From Prinia subflava (Eukaryota; Chordata; Aves; Passeriformes; Cisticolidae): a DNA stretch of 64,000 bases. Location: the NCBI RefSeq assembly GCF_021018805.1, contig NC_086247.1:119509094-119573093 (forward strand), read 5' to 3'. The translations under genes and the position numbers were made by a program. Of the stretch, positions 1 to 12,958 are shown piece after piece. The notes under the pieces were generated by a model, which saw only the letters and a program-made list of their open reading frames with translations, made no database searches and was not told where the DNA came from. Every line of letters begins with the position of its first letter. The stretch's first letter is position 1.

Positions 1-2716
1 TGCTTATATCTGAAGCCATCAAACTATAATGTGTGACCAGCCTTTGTATTTGGTAATAGCCTAACGTGGCAGAGTCAGAATCCATTCATTAGCCCTGGCA
101 GGCAGCTCCAGCCTTCTGTGCAAGGAGCAAGGATTAATGCAGACATTGTACTCAGGGTGACCCTCATACTGCGAACCCCATGGTTTCAGCTTCATTTACA
201 AATCCAGAAATCTTTCTTTCTTTGCTGAGGAATAACACCGTTAATGAAATAAAGCAGTGGCACTCATAAAGAGTAATTACAATGTAAGACGTCCCTGATT
301 TTTACTTTGTTTACACATAAACTAGGATATTCCTCCTACTTAGTTTAAATTATATGCCCCTAGCTCTTTCCTGTCCTCCCAAATGCACCGGGACAATTTT
401 TTTATTTGGATGTGACTGACAGATGGGAAAGGAAATGAACCTACTTAGTAATGTAAATAACACCTGCATGCAAAATAGTACCACATTCCCAGAAAACAAT
501 TCAGGCATTTAGGCATATCTTTTGCTCTATCTATTCCCCAATAAGCAATCCTGTTGTATAATGTACTGTACTTTCTCACATTTCCGGTTTGCATTTTATG
601 TTGTTAGCTAATAGTTTATTTCTGGCTTTTTGAGGTGGTTTAGTTGATGTCATTCTTTTAATCCTAAATATTTGTTCCTTATTGTAAATTTATCCTTGAC
701 ACTTAAGCTCATGCTGATAGGAAAAAGTAATTTAATAGAGCAATTTAAGGCTTGGATCTCCGAGCTACTTGAGCATCTGCTTAATTAGATTCTGAAATCA
801 CCCTATGAAGAAGCACAAAGGCCTACAGTCTAACTGTGAACTGGGATGTCTGTTGTCTGGATTTGCTGTATTTTAATTTCATTCTAGATCTGCCATCTAT
901 TAGCCAAGCACAATACGTAAACAGTAGTAAACATTATCTAAATTGAACTGTAAATACAACACACAATTATTCTGAATTAAAGTTTAGTAGATTGTAAGGA
1001 AATAAGATTTCCTGAGAATACCATGCTTACACTATCCATGCCTTCTGAATGTATTAATTTAGCTTAAAAGTAAAACAGAGATGGCATATATCTTGCAGAG
1101 CTTCTCAATGACACTAGACAGACTACCCAACATGTTTTGAATAGCATTTTCTTTTACTGAAACAATAGGTTGAAAAAAAGATGTTCCACTCCTCCTTTTA
1201 TATAAAAAATATATATTCTCAAAATGGAAGGAAGGAAATTGTCACAAAATTATGAGTTTGTCCATAATTTCTTAAATTATATATTTTTCATAATTCCTTT
1301 ATGTGTGGGATTGACAGGAGTTACACTACTGTAATAAATTTACTTTTTCTTTTCTTTATTCAAAGCAAAAGAAGTTAAATTTCAGTAACAATTATGGCCT
1401 CAGGGAATCTAGGGTTTCACTCACACAATGGCAGTGAGTTTGTACAGTTCAAGACATCCCAGGAAAGCCATGAATAAGTGTCAAGATATCCTATTTCTCT
1501 ACTGTATATACTTCTCCATCACATAGTAGCTTTGTTTCACTTCATTTAGAGGTTCTCATTCCTTTGAACTCAGTTTGCATGACTAGAAGTGTATCTAGAG
1601 TCTAGAGTCCTCTGATTTTCCTGCATACACATCCTCAACAGTCCCCTGTTCTGCTCATTAAGACTCCCTAGAGGGTGGGGAATCTTTCCATTGCCCAGGG
1701 CAGAACTAATGCATTTGCAAGGCCAAAAAACCCCACGCACCTTAGTACCATCCAAGAGTAATGCCTAAAGAAGCAATAGCTGTGTCCCCTGTGGCCATGA
1801 GATGACATCACGGGTCCTTCCAGCCCCAGAGCTGCCGGTTCCCCTGGCCCTGCCAATTCAGAGGTCTTCCTGAATTGAACATACAAGTGATTGCTGCCCT
1901 CCCAACATCACCAAGGCCATTAATCATGACCTCATGGTACACACGACGAGGAGAAAAAAAGAGACTGGCAAACTTCTCTTTTAGGTTCCTTTTGCTCTTC
2001 CCAAGTACTTCTGATAGAGACATTTCTTCAGTGCCTACATCTATATACACATGTGTTATTATAGAAAGGTAAGAGGACTGATCTGAATGCATCAAAAGCT
2101 GAGAGCTATGCTTTCACGCGGATGAGGTGTCCAAGCCTGCTGAGCATTTACACACTGTCAGAGCAGAGCCTGAAGCAGGGACTTGCTCAGGAGCAGAGAC
2201 AGGAAGCAAAATGAATCTGGAAGGAGCACATGTCTAGTGGAGTTCATAGAAAGGCTTTGTGCATGCCACAGGGCATCAATAATATACCTTTTGTTAGATA
2301 TAATAAAGTCTTGGCAAAGACAGGTGATGACTCAGGAAGCACAAACAAATAGAGAGAGTCTCTGAAAAAGTAAGGAAAACAAGCAGCCCGTTTCAAGTTT
2401 AAAAGAAGTATTACCAAATCAAAAGCAACATCTGGCAACTGGTATTCACACCACCCCAGTTTAATCCTTACTGTGCTCCATTAGTGTTCAGCAAAGTCCA
2501 AAGGCCATGAAAGACAGGCAGTTAGGAGCACCTATCCCTCAGACAGACGAGGGATCATTTGTCCCCTAAGAAAGCTTCTGAATACAGAGCAGAAACACCC
2601 TCTGTGAAGTTTCCAGAATGGAAACCAAAATATTTCTCTGAGGATATTTTTCCTCTGCTCTTGGGCTGGTAACCTGATGTGCACCTTCTCTCCTGAACTC
2701 ACTTCTCCAGGCACTG

Positions 2717-3004
2717 GTGTGGTTGCAGCCTGTCGGGTTGCAGACGATGCAGAGGGTCCCAGAGCAGCCAGGGAGCTGGCTCACCTGGGAGGCAAAGGCA
2801 GGCAGATCTGATCCACTCTGCATTTTGAACAAACCATTGACATGGACACAAGGAGCTGCCTCGTGGTTGCAGCCTGTCGGGTTGCAGACGATGCAGAGGG
2901 TCCCAGGGCAGCCAGGGAGCTGGCTCACCTGGGAGGGCACAGGCAGGCAGATCTGATCCACTCTGCATCTTGAACAAACCTTAACTTGGACACAAGGAGC
3001 TACC
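2717..3004. repeat. Two tandem copies of a 144-bp unit
   Basis: The sequence from about 2717 recurs 144 bp later with few changes: the shared block starting GGTTGCAGCCTGTCGGG is at 2721 and 2865, and GAACAAACC recurs at the same 144-bp offset. Partial similarity continues just beyond 3004 (the block GGACACAAGGAGCT is present again). The unit is a multiple of three and stop-free in several frames. That produces a 205-codon minus-strand frame with a repeated 48-residue peptide, which I regard as a by-product and not as a gene. Confidence 0.9.
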
Positions 3005-3730
3005 TCATCTGAGCCAAGGGAGCAGATTAGGCTGCTCAGCTTCCATCCTAAAAGCACGCTGTGCCTTGACAAGAGGGCTCCAGGACACCGTGGGTGAGCA
3101 CTGAGAGCCTGGCAATCTGTGGGCGCCGGTAGGAGCTGACACAGGAGGCGTAACCTCCTGCACTGTTGGGTTTTGAGTTGCAAAAGGGTGTGGACATGGC
3201 AGGCAACGTGGAAAGCAGTGGTCAGTGTTGGGCGTTCATCTCATAAATGTTGCTTATGCATGGTACTGCAAGCAATGTCACACACATGAAGCCAAAGACA
3301 CCATTTCTCTATGTTCTGGAGGGGGTTTTAGGGTTGCCCTAACTGAAAATGGGGCTTTTTATATTCATTTGAAGAAAACAACACCCATACTACTACTAAC
3401 TTAAGAGTCATCAAAAAGTATTAGGCTACTAATATATCATAGTGACATGTTTCAGTAAAGTTTTGGAGACAGAGAGAGAAATGCCAGTGGAAGACAGGTT
3501 TTATGGTGATGATGTCCCTAGGCCAAATCCATCCTTTGCAAAAACTGTGCTGACACCATTAAAGATACCCTAAGGATGAATTACTCATTACATCTTACAT
3601 TACATAATGAGAGCTGTATAGGGGAATTTCTTACAGTTTTATTCCTGCAGCTTCTAATATTAAATAGGATTTGTACACGCCTAATTTTAAATGAAGTTTC
3701 TAAAGCATTTCAAGGCATACATCACCTAGA

Positions 3731-3830
3731 TTATGTAAAACTAATTTATTAAACAGGTTTCCAAAACACAGATGCTTCACTGATATAAAACAAATTTATG
3801 AAACGGGTTTCCAAAACACAGATGCTTCAT
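3731..3830. repeat. Tandem duplication of 50 bp
   Basis: Two adjacent 50-bp units share GGTTTCCAAAACACAGATGC exactly, at 3756 and 3806, with several substitutions in their AT-rich first halves. The divergence of the first halves suggests a fairly old local duplication. Confidence 0.85.
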
Positions 3831-4569
3831 TGTTTGGCTCAGGCTGTTTCCCCACATTTCTATCTGCTGTTAAACTGCAGTTGAAGTCCCACACAGGACA
3901 AGACTGCACTCTCCATCTAGAAGTGCACCCTAAGATATGAGAACATAAAAGCTACTGAGACCTTGTGATCTCCAGAGAAAAAAAAAATCTCTGTGGCCAA
4001 TGATAAAATGAGCCATTCACACACTGAAAAAACTCCTTCATATCCAGATGTCTTCTTTTAGGTACCAGAAACATAAAATTCAAGGCAAAGGATTTGTCCT
4101 TTCCACTATGGATTAAACATAGGTAAAAGGGAGTATATACAACAAAGCTGAAGAACTGCCTGTATGGTTACAAGTTCTGTGCTGCTTTCAAGCCTCCAGA
4201 ACAGAGCTCAGCTTGACATTGAAAAGCTTTGTAGAGGTTGGTCATTCTCTCAAACTTGACAGAGTCATAAATCCAAGGCACTGTGCAGCCAGGCACAGAG
4301 TTGTTTTTTTTTCCAGGATGAGAACACATCTGAAACAACACGCTCAGACAGTATGGTATTATTTACTTACAGCTGAGCTTAGGAGATCGGGTAGCAGCCT
4401 CAGAAATTATCCCAATTATTTGAAATTGCAGTATAGTGTAAGAATTCTGTCAAAAGAGAGGAGTGCAAGAGGCAGAGTAGTGGGAAAAACTAAGATGGCT
4501 TTTTTTTAATAATAAAGCAAAATGAACCAAGGGAAGCATTCAAAAATAAGTTAGTGAAAACCATTTTAT

Positions 4570-4990
4570 AAACTAGCTTTAAAATCTCTTAATAGCATTA
4601 GCTTACCTTTTGTTTTGTCTGAAGAAATATATATGAACCAATAATGTTCTCATGAGATTTCATTACTGAAAAGGCTCATTAGAAAAGGCATTAAAATACT
4701 AATTACCTCATAAACTATTTAGTTGTGTACCCACTGGGATAGTACTTACGAGTGCTCAAGCTCTTCATAGATCCAGCTAATCAATTAATGCTCATTACAA
4801 TCAGAAAGAGTATGCAGACTGCAGTATGCAGGAGAAATAAATAAGTCAGAGGTTAGCAAAGAAAGTGATTTGGCTGTAATCGAGCCCTCTTTTGTAACAC
4901 AACTGTTGTCTGCTACGATTTAATTTTAATCAGCCTTTTTGGTCCTTCTGGTAATGTGACTCTTCTTGTCTCAAGAATCTCAGCTATTGT
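4570..4990. promoter_or_regulatory. Candidate conserved noncoding element
   Basis: A repeat-free, motif-dense AT-rich stretch with TAAT-type homeodomain cores (AGCTAATCAATTAATGCTCATTA), CTTTTGTAACA and TTTAATTTTAATC. It has the look of deeply conserved intronic enhancers in developmental genes such as CREB5. This is a judgement from composition only; no alignment was available. Confidence 0.25.
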
Positions 4991-5873
4991 TATTGCTCCT
5001 CAAAGTGCATAATTTATTATGGGAGATACATCAAATGCTACACGGAGATTCAAGTGGACAGGTAGGGTTTTCACTGATACCATGCTAACATTACCTGCTG
5101 GGTGTGTAAAACCCGAGAAGAGGGGCTTGGGGGTGTGTCCTGAGTGGCTTTCTCCATCAAAGAAGAGGAGCAGCCACAGAGACACGGATGCACTGCTGGC
5201 TGTCCTGCAAAGCAAAGCCCAACACCAGCCCCTGCCTACCCTACACCAAGGCTTGGGAAGAGTCAACAGATGTCTGCTGGTGAGAACTGGGCTCTCACAG
5301 TCTTTTACAAACACTGTGGGGAAGAGCACTGCTTTACTGCCTGGTGAGATGACACATATGCTCCTTCATCTCAGGAGCACCAGGACTCTCTTCACTGGGT
5401 GTGGTGGCCCAGTATCAGCACTGGAAGCACCTGGAGCCTCAACAGAGCCTGCTGGGGTCCTCTCCTTCCCTTTTGCCTCAGCCTCTGCAGGGAGGCTCCT
5501 GGCACAGTGCTGTCACCATCAGTGTGGATATGGTCCAACACTTGTGATGGGAACATCCCACTGAGAAACAGAGGTTGGAGAGTGACAGGAGGCACCTCAG
5601 GAAAGTGCCATTTCCCAACTACATGAGCATCATGATTTGTCCTGTCCTGTAACTGGCAGGAGGCTCAACTGAATCTACAGCAGATTTTTTTTAAAACGAA
5701 ATTTAAAATTTGTTCAAAGACATCCAGGACTTAATCCTGGTTCCTTATCATCTCCTTCACACCTGTAACTCAGGAAAGCTTCACTTTTGCTTCAGACCTG
5801 AAAAGTCCCTGCAGGGAGATCTTACATGCTCTAGAGAAACACATGTTCATGTGTTTTTTGACTATGGAGAGAG

Positions 5874-5896
5874 AAAAAAAAAAAAAAAAAAAAAAG
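5874..5896 (+). repeat. A-run of about 22 bases
   Basis: An uninterrupted adenine run follows GGAGAG. It could be the tail of a retroposed sequence, but I see no source gene upstream and no clear target-site duplication, so it may be simple slippage expansion. Confidence 0.6.
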
Positions 5897-8214
5897 TATG
5901 AAGTTTAGTGCTACTTCATCCAGCTGGTCATCATCCAGGCTGTGGTGACCAGGAGCCCTTTCACTCCTATAGGAGGAAAGAACATAGTGGATGGGTACTA
6001 CAAGTCATAGCTATGTTATTTGGATTTTTGTGGGCAGTATTACACTAGCACCATGAGTCACATATACTGGTTTTACTAAGACTAGCATAAACACATCTTG
6101 AATTTCAAGTGTAGTATGAAAGGAAGTTTTACTTTCTAAAATCAGATTAAGCTACTTTATTTTCTTATTTCTTATTTAAATGAAGGATTTCAGAATCCTT
6201 GAATAATCTCAGTAACCACAAAATTCACCAAGGGCAATTTATTCCTATTTTAATTCTCAATACTGATGTGGTTATATATCTTTTTTCACATAAACTCCAG
6301 ATTACCTCTGGGGAACTCTGTGTGCAACTAATTCAAGCATTGCTTGGATCAAATTTCCAATCAAACTAAATCCACCACTAACATGATTTAGACAACTGAC
6401 AAGCCTCAGCAAATTCACGTAGCTGAACAAATTGATTTTTCTTTGTGCAAATGGTAGTCACCTTAAGTGTTAATAAGTGTTCTTTGGATAACACACATGG
6501 GTTTTCAGACATTTATTTTTCTTTGGCATTCTAAAGCATTTCAGGAAAAATGGTTTCTAAACAGAAGATAAGGCAATACACAAATAAATAGATGGACAAA
6601 GTTAGCCAAATAGGCATAGATAAGACTATGCTTGCATAGCAAAATTGTGTGGAATGGAGGAGGAGAAAAAACCCACCATAACCATAGGAAAGAAAAATGG
6701 ACATGTGTACGAACATGCACACATTCAAACATCTGACCAATAAACCTAGGGCTCTTCAGACTGTTAGCTCTTACTATCACCTACCACTGCCTTTGGTTTG
6801 AATGAAGTACTCCCAACCCCAGATTCTGTACACATCCATATATCAATGTTTTGGCCATATTTTTTAACTGAATAAAATTCCTGGAAGATGAAGTTAGATC
6901 AGTATCTGTTACAAACCTCCAAATAAATAATTTTCTCTCTGCACACAGTCACACCAACACAGCCTGCAGAGCAGCTGCACACGTCCATTAGACGGAAAGC
7001 AGATCAGGACTCCCCCCATCCTCACCCTGGCTATCTCCTGGCTGCTTTGTTGGCAGCCAAAACAAAGTTCATGCTTAACCTCATGCTAAAGAGCCTCTGT
7101 TAACAGTCAGGGAACACAGTCCATCCCCTTCACATATATTTCTCCTAAACCACAAGCAGCACATAAAGCAGTCTCTAGTCAAATCCAGTAATGATGCTAG
7201 GTATTTTGGGAAGAAAAAAAAAAGCAAAGAGTTGGCAGAGTAAGGCAAATGTCATACTTCAGTGTATAGTGGTGTTCTGTCAGAAGCCAGACATATTAAA
7301 AATATTTACATAATTTAAAATAATTTGTACAGGTCTAGTAAAGTCTATTTTAGGCTTTGGGCCTTAATAAAAGTTTAAACATTTGCTAGATCCCATTAGA
7401 CTTCATGTGTAACCTTGGCATTTAAGGGCAATATTGAGGATATGCCATTACTAAACTTTTCATATTAGTATGAGTGTTAACTGAAATACCAAAATAAAAA
7501 TATAACAATATTTCTTGCAACTTGCAAACAGTCCTGGACTTTATATGCATTTCCAGATGGAAAACTTAAAATGTACTCTATGTTTGCACATGTATTCAGA
7601 GGTGGCTTGTAGTCTAATTTAAACATTCCAGAATAATGTGACCTAAATATAATAACTTGAATCATCCATCACTTTCAAAGAAATATCTGGCAATTTTTCA
7701 TTATGAATCACTAGGGACAGATACCAATACCTGTCACAAAATTGCTGGTGGTTGTTTGGTATGATGAATCAATTATAAAAATCTTCTGATATTATTCTGA
7801 GGATTAGAGAAAATAATGTATCCTTAAATATTATGTAATGAACACCTACAGGAAGATGAGTTGAAAAATAAAGTCAGATAAAGTTCATACGAGATTCTGG
7901 AGCAGTTGTCAAAACACCAGTGTTCAAGAATAAGAGGCAAATATGTACTAAATATTTAGTGTATAAAATGCTGTGAATAACCTTCCCACATATGCTCTGT
8001 AGTCAGAATACGTGTAGTCTGTACAACATTCTGTAAAATACTGAACATAAATTCTAAATGAAAAAATGTTAAAGCCAAAACAAACAAAATGCTTTCCTGG
8101 CAGTATCAAATTTTGGAAGGGCCAAATCTAGCCTAAAGGAAATTTTGAGATTCAGAAGCAAAAACTACATCCTCAGCTGATGCAAAAAACCATACAATTC
8201 ATTTGAAGTATGAT

Positions 8215-8235
8215 TTGTATGTATGATACATACAA
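8215..8235. repeat. Perfect 10-bp inverted repeat, 1-nt spacer
   Basis: The arms TTGTATGTAT and ATACATACAA are exact reverse complements separated by a single G, forming a near-continuous 21-bp palindrome. It could extrude as a cruciform or bind a dimeric factor. Chance occurrence in AT-rich DNA is quite possible. Confidence 0.7.
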
Positions 8236-11200
8236 TTTCATTTACCCAAGTTTACAGCTGAGGATCAGGGCTAAAGTTGAAAAGTAATCTTTGACTATAC
8301 CAAAAACTGTGACTGATATTTTAAAGGTAGAGGATTATAAAATTTTATTTTAAGTTGCTTATGGGGCTTGTCTCCTTTCTGAATACTCATTCTGGAATAC
8401 TAAAATGGACAGGAGAGGATTTACAGTGAAAAGGTGAATATTTGGTTTTAAATAATTTCCAATAGAATGAACAAAAAAACTTGAGGAATCCTGTCTGTTG
8501 TTTTCTATTTTACAAAAGTTTTCTTTTTTTTTTTTTCTTCCAACATAATTTTAAGACCAAGCTTTCATGAATGAAAATGTGTACATGAAGGTAAAAATCC
8601 TAAATTAAAATACTTCCCCACTGATATTGTTACTAAATGAAGAATCTGATATTATCTTAAAGTAAGATTTGGGGAACATTTTTTCAATATGAAAAAGAGT
8701 AGGTTTCAGTGTGACTTTATATAAAAATGGGAGAAAAAAGTGCACATCCATGACTAAAAGAGGAAGGTTTTGCCTAAATTGACTTCCATTCCTTAAAAAC
8801 TTGGCAGTTTTTTAGTCAAATCTTCATGCTATTTAACCTTCAGCTGGTCAAAGTCCATGTTCCCCTGCCCCTGGAATATTCCAGCTATGTCCAGTATTTC
8901 ACTGTCTTCTTCATAAGGTAAGTTCTTTGAAATGAAGGAAACTATCTAAAGCAGAGTTAACTTGGATGTGCCCACATTTCCAGAGTCAGTCCTCAGAGCG
9001 ACATGAGCCACAAACGGAGTAAAGGCAGCTCAGGGCCCCTGGGGGGGCAGCCCATAACGTGGGCTGTGCATCAGTCAGCATAAAGGGGACACAGAGTGCA
9101 GAGGACACAACCAACGATGCAACATCCCATGCAGTCTGACTGCAGAGCACATTTGGGAAGATTATTCATAGCATTTTATACACTAAAATCTCAGATAAAC
9201 TTTACTGGCCAGCAACTTGCTAGTAAAAACCAGAGCTGAGCATGGTTTGCTGCGTAAGTGTTTCCAGGGTGGGAGACCCAGCCTGTCTCAGATTTTAAAT
9301 TACCTCCTCTGAACATAAATGAGAAGTTGCACTAATGAACATCTGGAAGACAGTATATATCCTTCCCGGCACTGAGAACTGTCACCGGCCATATCTGACA
9401 GAAGAAAAAACAAATGCTGTGAACATTCCCTCGGACTGCACACAGCTTGTGGCAGGGTTTCAAATATGCCTGTGATCTTAGAAGGAGCTCTGCAGGGGTA
9501 TTCGTTAGTCCTGGTTTGGATATGGTTGACATTATGTGAAAGTAAGTGCTCTCCTGAGATTTCAGTGAAAGCCACGATGCCAGGGAAGCTGATCTCACAA
9601 GGCTTCCATCATCTCAGATGACAGAAGTCTCGGAAGATCAGTTAATTTTTGTCATTCTGAATCAAAATCTCATCAGTAAAGTTCAGGAGATTTCAGGGGC
9701 ATTAAATCCAAACACAAAGCGCCACCTTCGTTTAGATTTGAATCCTAAATTTGAGCCTGCACCCCCTATAAGCTTGAGGAGTTCAGTCTTCCCGCTCTTA
9801 CACTAGTCATGAAAAGCAGTGTATTTCAACAATTATATTGATATTACCAAAGTTAATATTAACTTGAAAAAAAATATACATACATTTTTCTCAGACAGAA
9901 ATTGTGTTTTCTGGAACTGGCAGCCAGAAATTCTTCTGCGCTTGTTTCAGCTCTTCCACTGACAAATTGTGTGGCCTCTAGTGAGTCACTTCAATTTTCT
10001 CTCTCAGTTCAACAGTCTGAAATTATTTATTTCACAGGAATACTACCATAATTAATAAACTGGTTCATTAGCTACTGCATAGTCTTTAGAAAATAATTTT
10101 TAAGTCTGCCCATAAAGAAGAGATTTATTGCCATGAGAATTTTTCTTCCAGCTCTTGTGTCCTCGGTGGTTAAAATATGGGGCTGGTAAAGTGTGTAAAA
10201 CCATCTCCTCCACCCAAAGCCCATCACTTGTCATGAGATGCACTAGCATATCCTAATCAAATGCTGGGCTTAATGTGCAACAGCCTGAGGCTTAAAACAA
10301 TTTCTATTATTCATGGATCTTGCAAAAATCTTGGAAAATGAAAGCTGTACATACTCCAAGCGAGAGACTGAAATATATCTGTGTGAAGCAGAATTTCCCT
10401 GTAACGCAACCATGTTTTTATTTTTACAGCTTCTTTCCCTGACTTAACTACCATAAGGGCTTGCTTTTAGTTGCACCAGTGCCCATCGACACACAACTTT
10501 ACACAAACAAAACCTTTTCTGTAAGGGACAGTTGGGCACCAAATAAATTACCCCTACATATACGAATGTATCAGACTTAAGTTTCAAAACCTTATGACAC
10601 ACAAAAGCCAATAGTTCATCTGTTGGGCTAGATGATAGCTACAGCAAGCAAATATTAGGATTGTATTTCAGTTATTGCTATGGTTACAAAATCAGGGTGG
10701 ACACTGGGGACAAAAGGAGAAAGAGAAACAAATCTACAAAGACGGTAAATCCCCTAAGGAAAGAGGGTGGTGGAGAAACAGGGAGAAAGAGACAGGGTGA
10801 GGGCTGGTGGGTGGGGGAGAAAGCGAGGTCAGTCTAACACTCAGCTGAATCAAGGCAAACAAAATAATAAAAATCCAAGTTCTTCTAGGGAAATAGTGCT
10901 GATAAGATCACCACGGGATAAAGTGACACAAAGAAAGAAAAATGCAAGGAATTGTTACAACTTGTGCCTGCTAGAAGCAATGCAATTCATATGCACTCGG
11001 GAGAAGCAAGATCAGATATTCGGCACATATTCGCAGCAGCTATGAGTAACTGAAGAAGAGTTGCTTCTCTAGTGAATTTACTGAGCCACTGACAGCTTAA
11101 AAAGAATTAGTTCCTACCCAGTCTAGTACATAATCCAGAATTTAGACTTGACGGGTACAAGATCCTGTTTCAGTAAACAAACCAGAATATGATTATCTTC

Positions 11201-12617
11201 ACCCATCACGATTATACCTTAATCCACACCAAGGCGCACTGTCTGCAGGCAAAGCTACTGCACAGGAAAGGTTTTAAAGCACAGATCAAGAGCACACTGA
11301 AAGTTTGGCTCTCAGGACTTTAAAACACAAGCACAAATGTAACAGCAGGTATGATTTCAGAATAGTGAGTTTTGTCAACAGTTGCAGAAGCACCGTGGGC
11401 TTTAACTACACAACATCCCTTCTGCAAAAACACTTCTCAGTTAGTGATACAGGAAATTTCATCATAGCTGTAGTTTTTATTTGGAAGACATTGCTTTGCA
11501 CATTTTTTTTCTCTTATGCTGCTTTCATTGCTTCATTGTGAAGTACAAGATGAGCAATTGCTTTTGGAAGATCTGCAGAGATGCAACATTTTTTCTTTCT
11601 GCTTAGCAGTCCAGAATCCATGCAAAGAGAAGCCTTCTGGCCCTGAAGCAGTATGTGCTGTTCTACTGAAGTAGCACATCATTCCCAGCCAGCTTGATAG
11701 GCAAACACAGACTTCAAACCCTTTATTTTGTTCAACAAAGTACCTTCAGTCCCAAAGTGTGAAGTATCTAAACCTGGAGTTTCAGTGGCTCTGATCCTGC
11801 CCAGATCCTTGCCTGAAATCAGCCTGGACAGGTTGCAAACCTGGGCCCAGAGCAGGAACCCAGAGAGATGTCCTTCCTAAGGCAGCCAGCTGTCCCAGGC
11901 ACTGCTGTTTGGGCAGCACTCTGCTGCCACATCCAAGGGCTGCTGCACCGGCTGAGCTGAGCACCAAAGCAGCGCCAGGGTGAGAGCTTACTCCAGCTGC
12001 CTCTCGCCTGGCACTGGCTGCACCGTCACAGCTCACAGGCACAGAAACAGCTGGTATTTGTGAAACAAGGAGCAGCAGAAGACTCCATCCAGACTCAGAC
12101 CATAATCTGCATCTGATGGAAGCCCTCAACCTTTGTAGCCAAGCCTTTCCCGTTTGGCTGGCATGTTGTGCTCCTGCAGATAGCGAGATGAGCTTGTCTT
12201 AGAGCCATACAAAGTGCAGCCAGGTCTCTGCAGAAAGCCTGGCCTTCCCTCTGGGGTGGAGAGCTGAGTGATGCTTGCACTGGGACTTACACAGCCACTA
12301 GCAGGACCTGGACCCTTACCTCTAATTAAGTTGAATAAAAGTGCTGATGACAACTGGCTTGCTGTGATTTCTTTCACTTCTCTGCCAAAGCTGTCTGGCA
12401 CTCTTAGGTATATTAGGAGGTTCGGTTATTTTTCTATTACAATCAGGAACATGCAATCTACCCATTTATTACTTTGCTTTTCTGGTTCAGTTTTCACTGT
12501 TTCATGTGACAGACACTTTCCAATTAATTTTTTTTTTTTGCTGTTCAACTTAGTAATGCTAGTAAACAACAGCCCACAGTCCTATGCACTTCTGATACAG
12601 AAATAATTATTTTCTCC

Positions 12618-12875
12618 TTCCTTTCCTTTCCTTTCCTTTCCTTTCCTTTCCTTTCCTTTCCTTTCCTTTCCTTTCCTTTCCTTTCCTTTCCTTTCCTTTC
12701 CTTTCCTTTCCTTTCCTTTCCTTTCCTTTCCTTTCCTTTCCTTTCCTTTCCTTTCCTTTCCTTTCCTTTCCTTTCCTTTCCTTTCCTTTCCTTTCCTTTC
12801 CTTTCCTTTCCTTTCCTTTCCTTTCCTTTCCTTTCCTTTCCTTTCCTTTCCTTTCCTTTCCTTTCCTTTCCTTTT
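12618..12875. repeat. (CCTTT)n pentanucleotide microsatellite, ~51 units
   Basis: About 258 bp of essentially perfect TTTCC repeats. The CREB5 transcript would carry the complementary (GGAAA)n purine run of the same length. The array is uninterrupted, which suggests recent expansion and length polymorphism; mirror-symmetric polypurine/polypyrimidine DNA of this kind can form triplexes. Long low-complexity frames (GKERK-type repeats) on the minus strand are artefacts of it. Confidence 0.97.
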
Positions 12876-12958
12876 TTCTTTTTTCTTTTTTCTTTTTTCT
12901 TTTTTCTTTCTTTTTTCTTTTTTCTTTTTTCTTTTTTCTTTTTTCTTTTCTTTTCTTC
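12876..12958. repeat. T-rich (CTTTTTT)n tract abutting the CCTTT array
   Basis: Directly after the pentamer array the sequence changes to CTTTTTT-type heptamers, with a few CTTTC and CTTTT variants, ending at CTTCCATAC. It is a degenerate continuation of the same polypyrimidine tract, bringing the total to about 340 bp. Confidence 0.92.

Noticed and set aside
1795..1845. CR1-tail-like string (GAGATGACATCACGGGTCCTTCCAGCCCC)
   Set aside because: It resembles the CR1 end for about 30 bases but lacks the terminal ATGATTCTATGA repeats and the upstream CR1 sequence.
2566..3183. 205-codon minus-strand open frame
   Set aside because: It spans a 144-bp duplication and has no recognised domain or splice context; repeat-driven frame.
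5019..5564. 181-codon plus-strand open frame in a GC-richer patch
   Set aside because: Composition is low in secondary-structure-like pattern, there is no family resemblance, and antisense frames are also open; likely chance.
9225..9300. Second 5S-like segment (GAGCTGAGCATGG ... GGGTGGGAGACCC)
   Set aside because: Only the 3' half weakly resembles 5S rRNA and the spacing is poor; insufficient to call a SINE.
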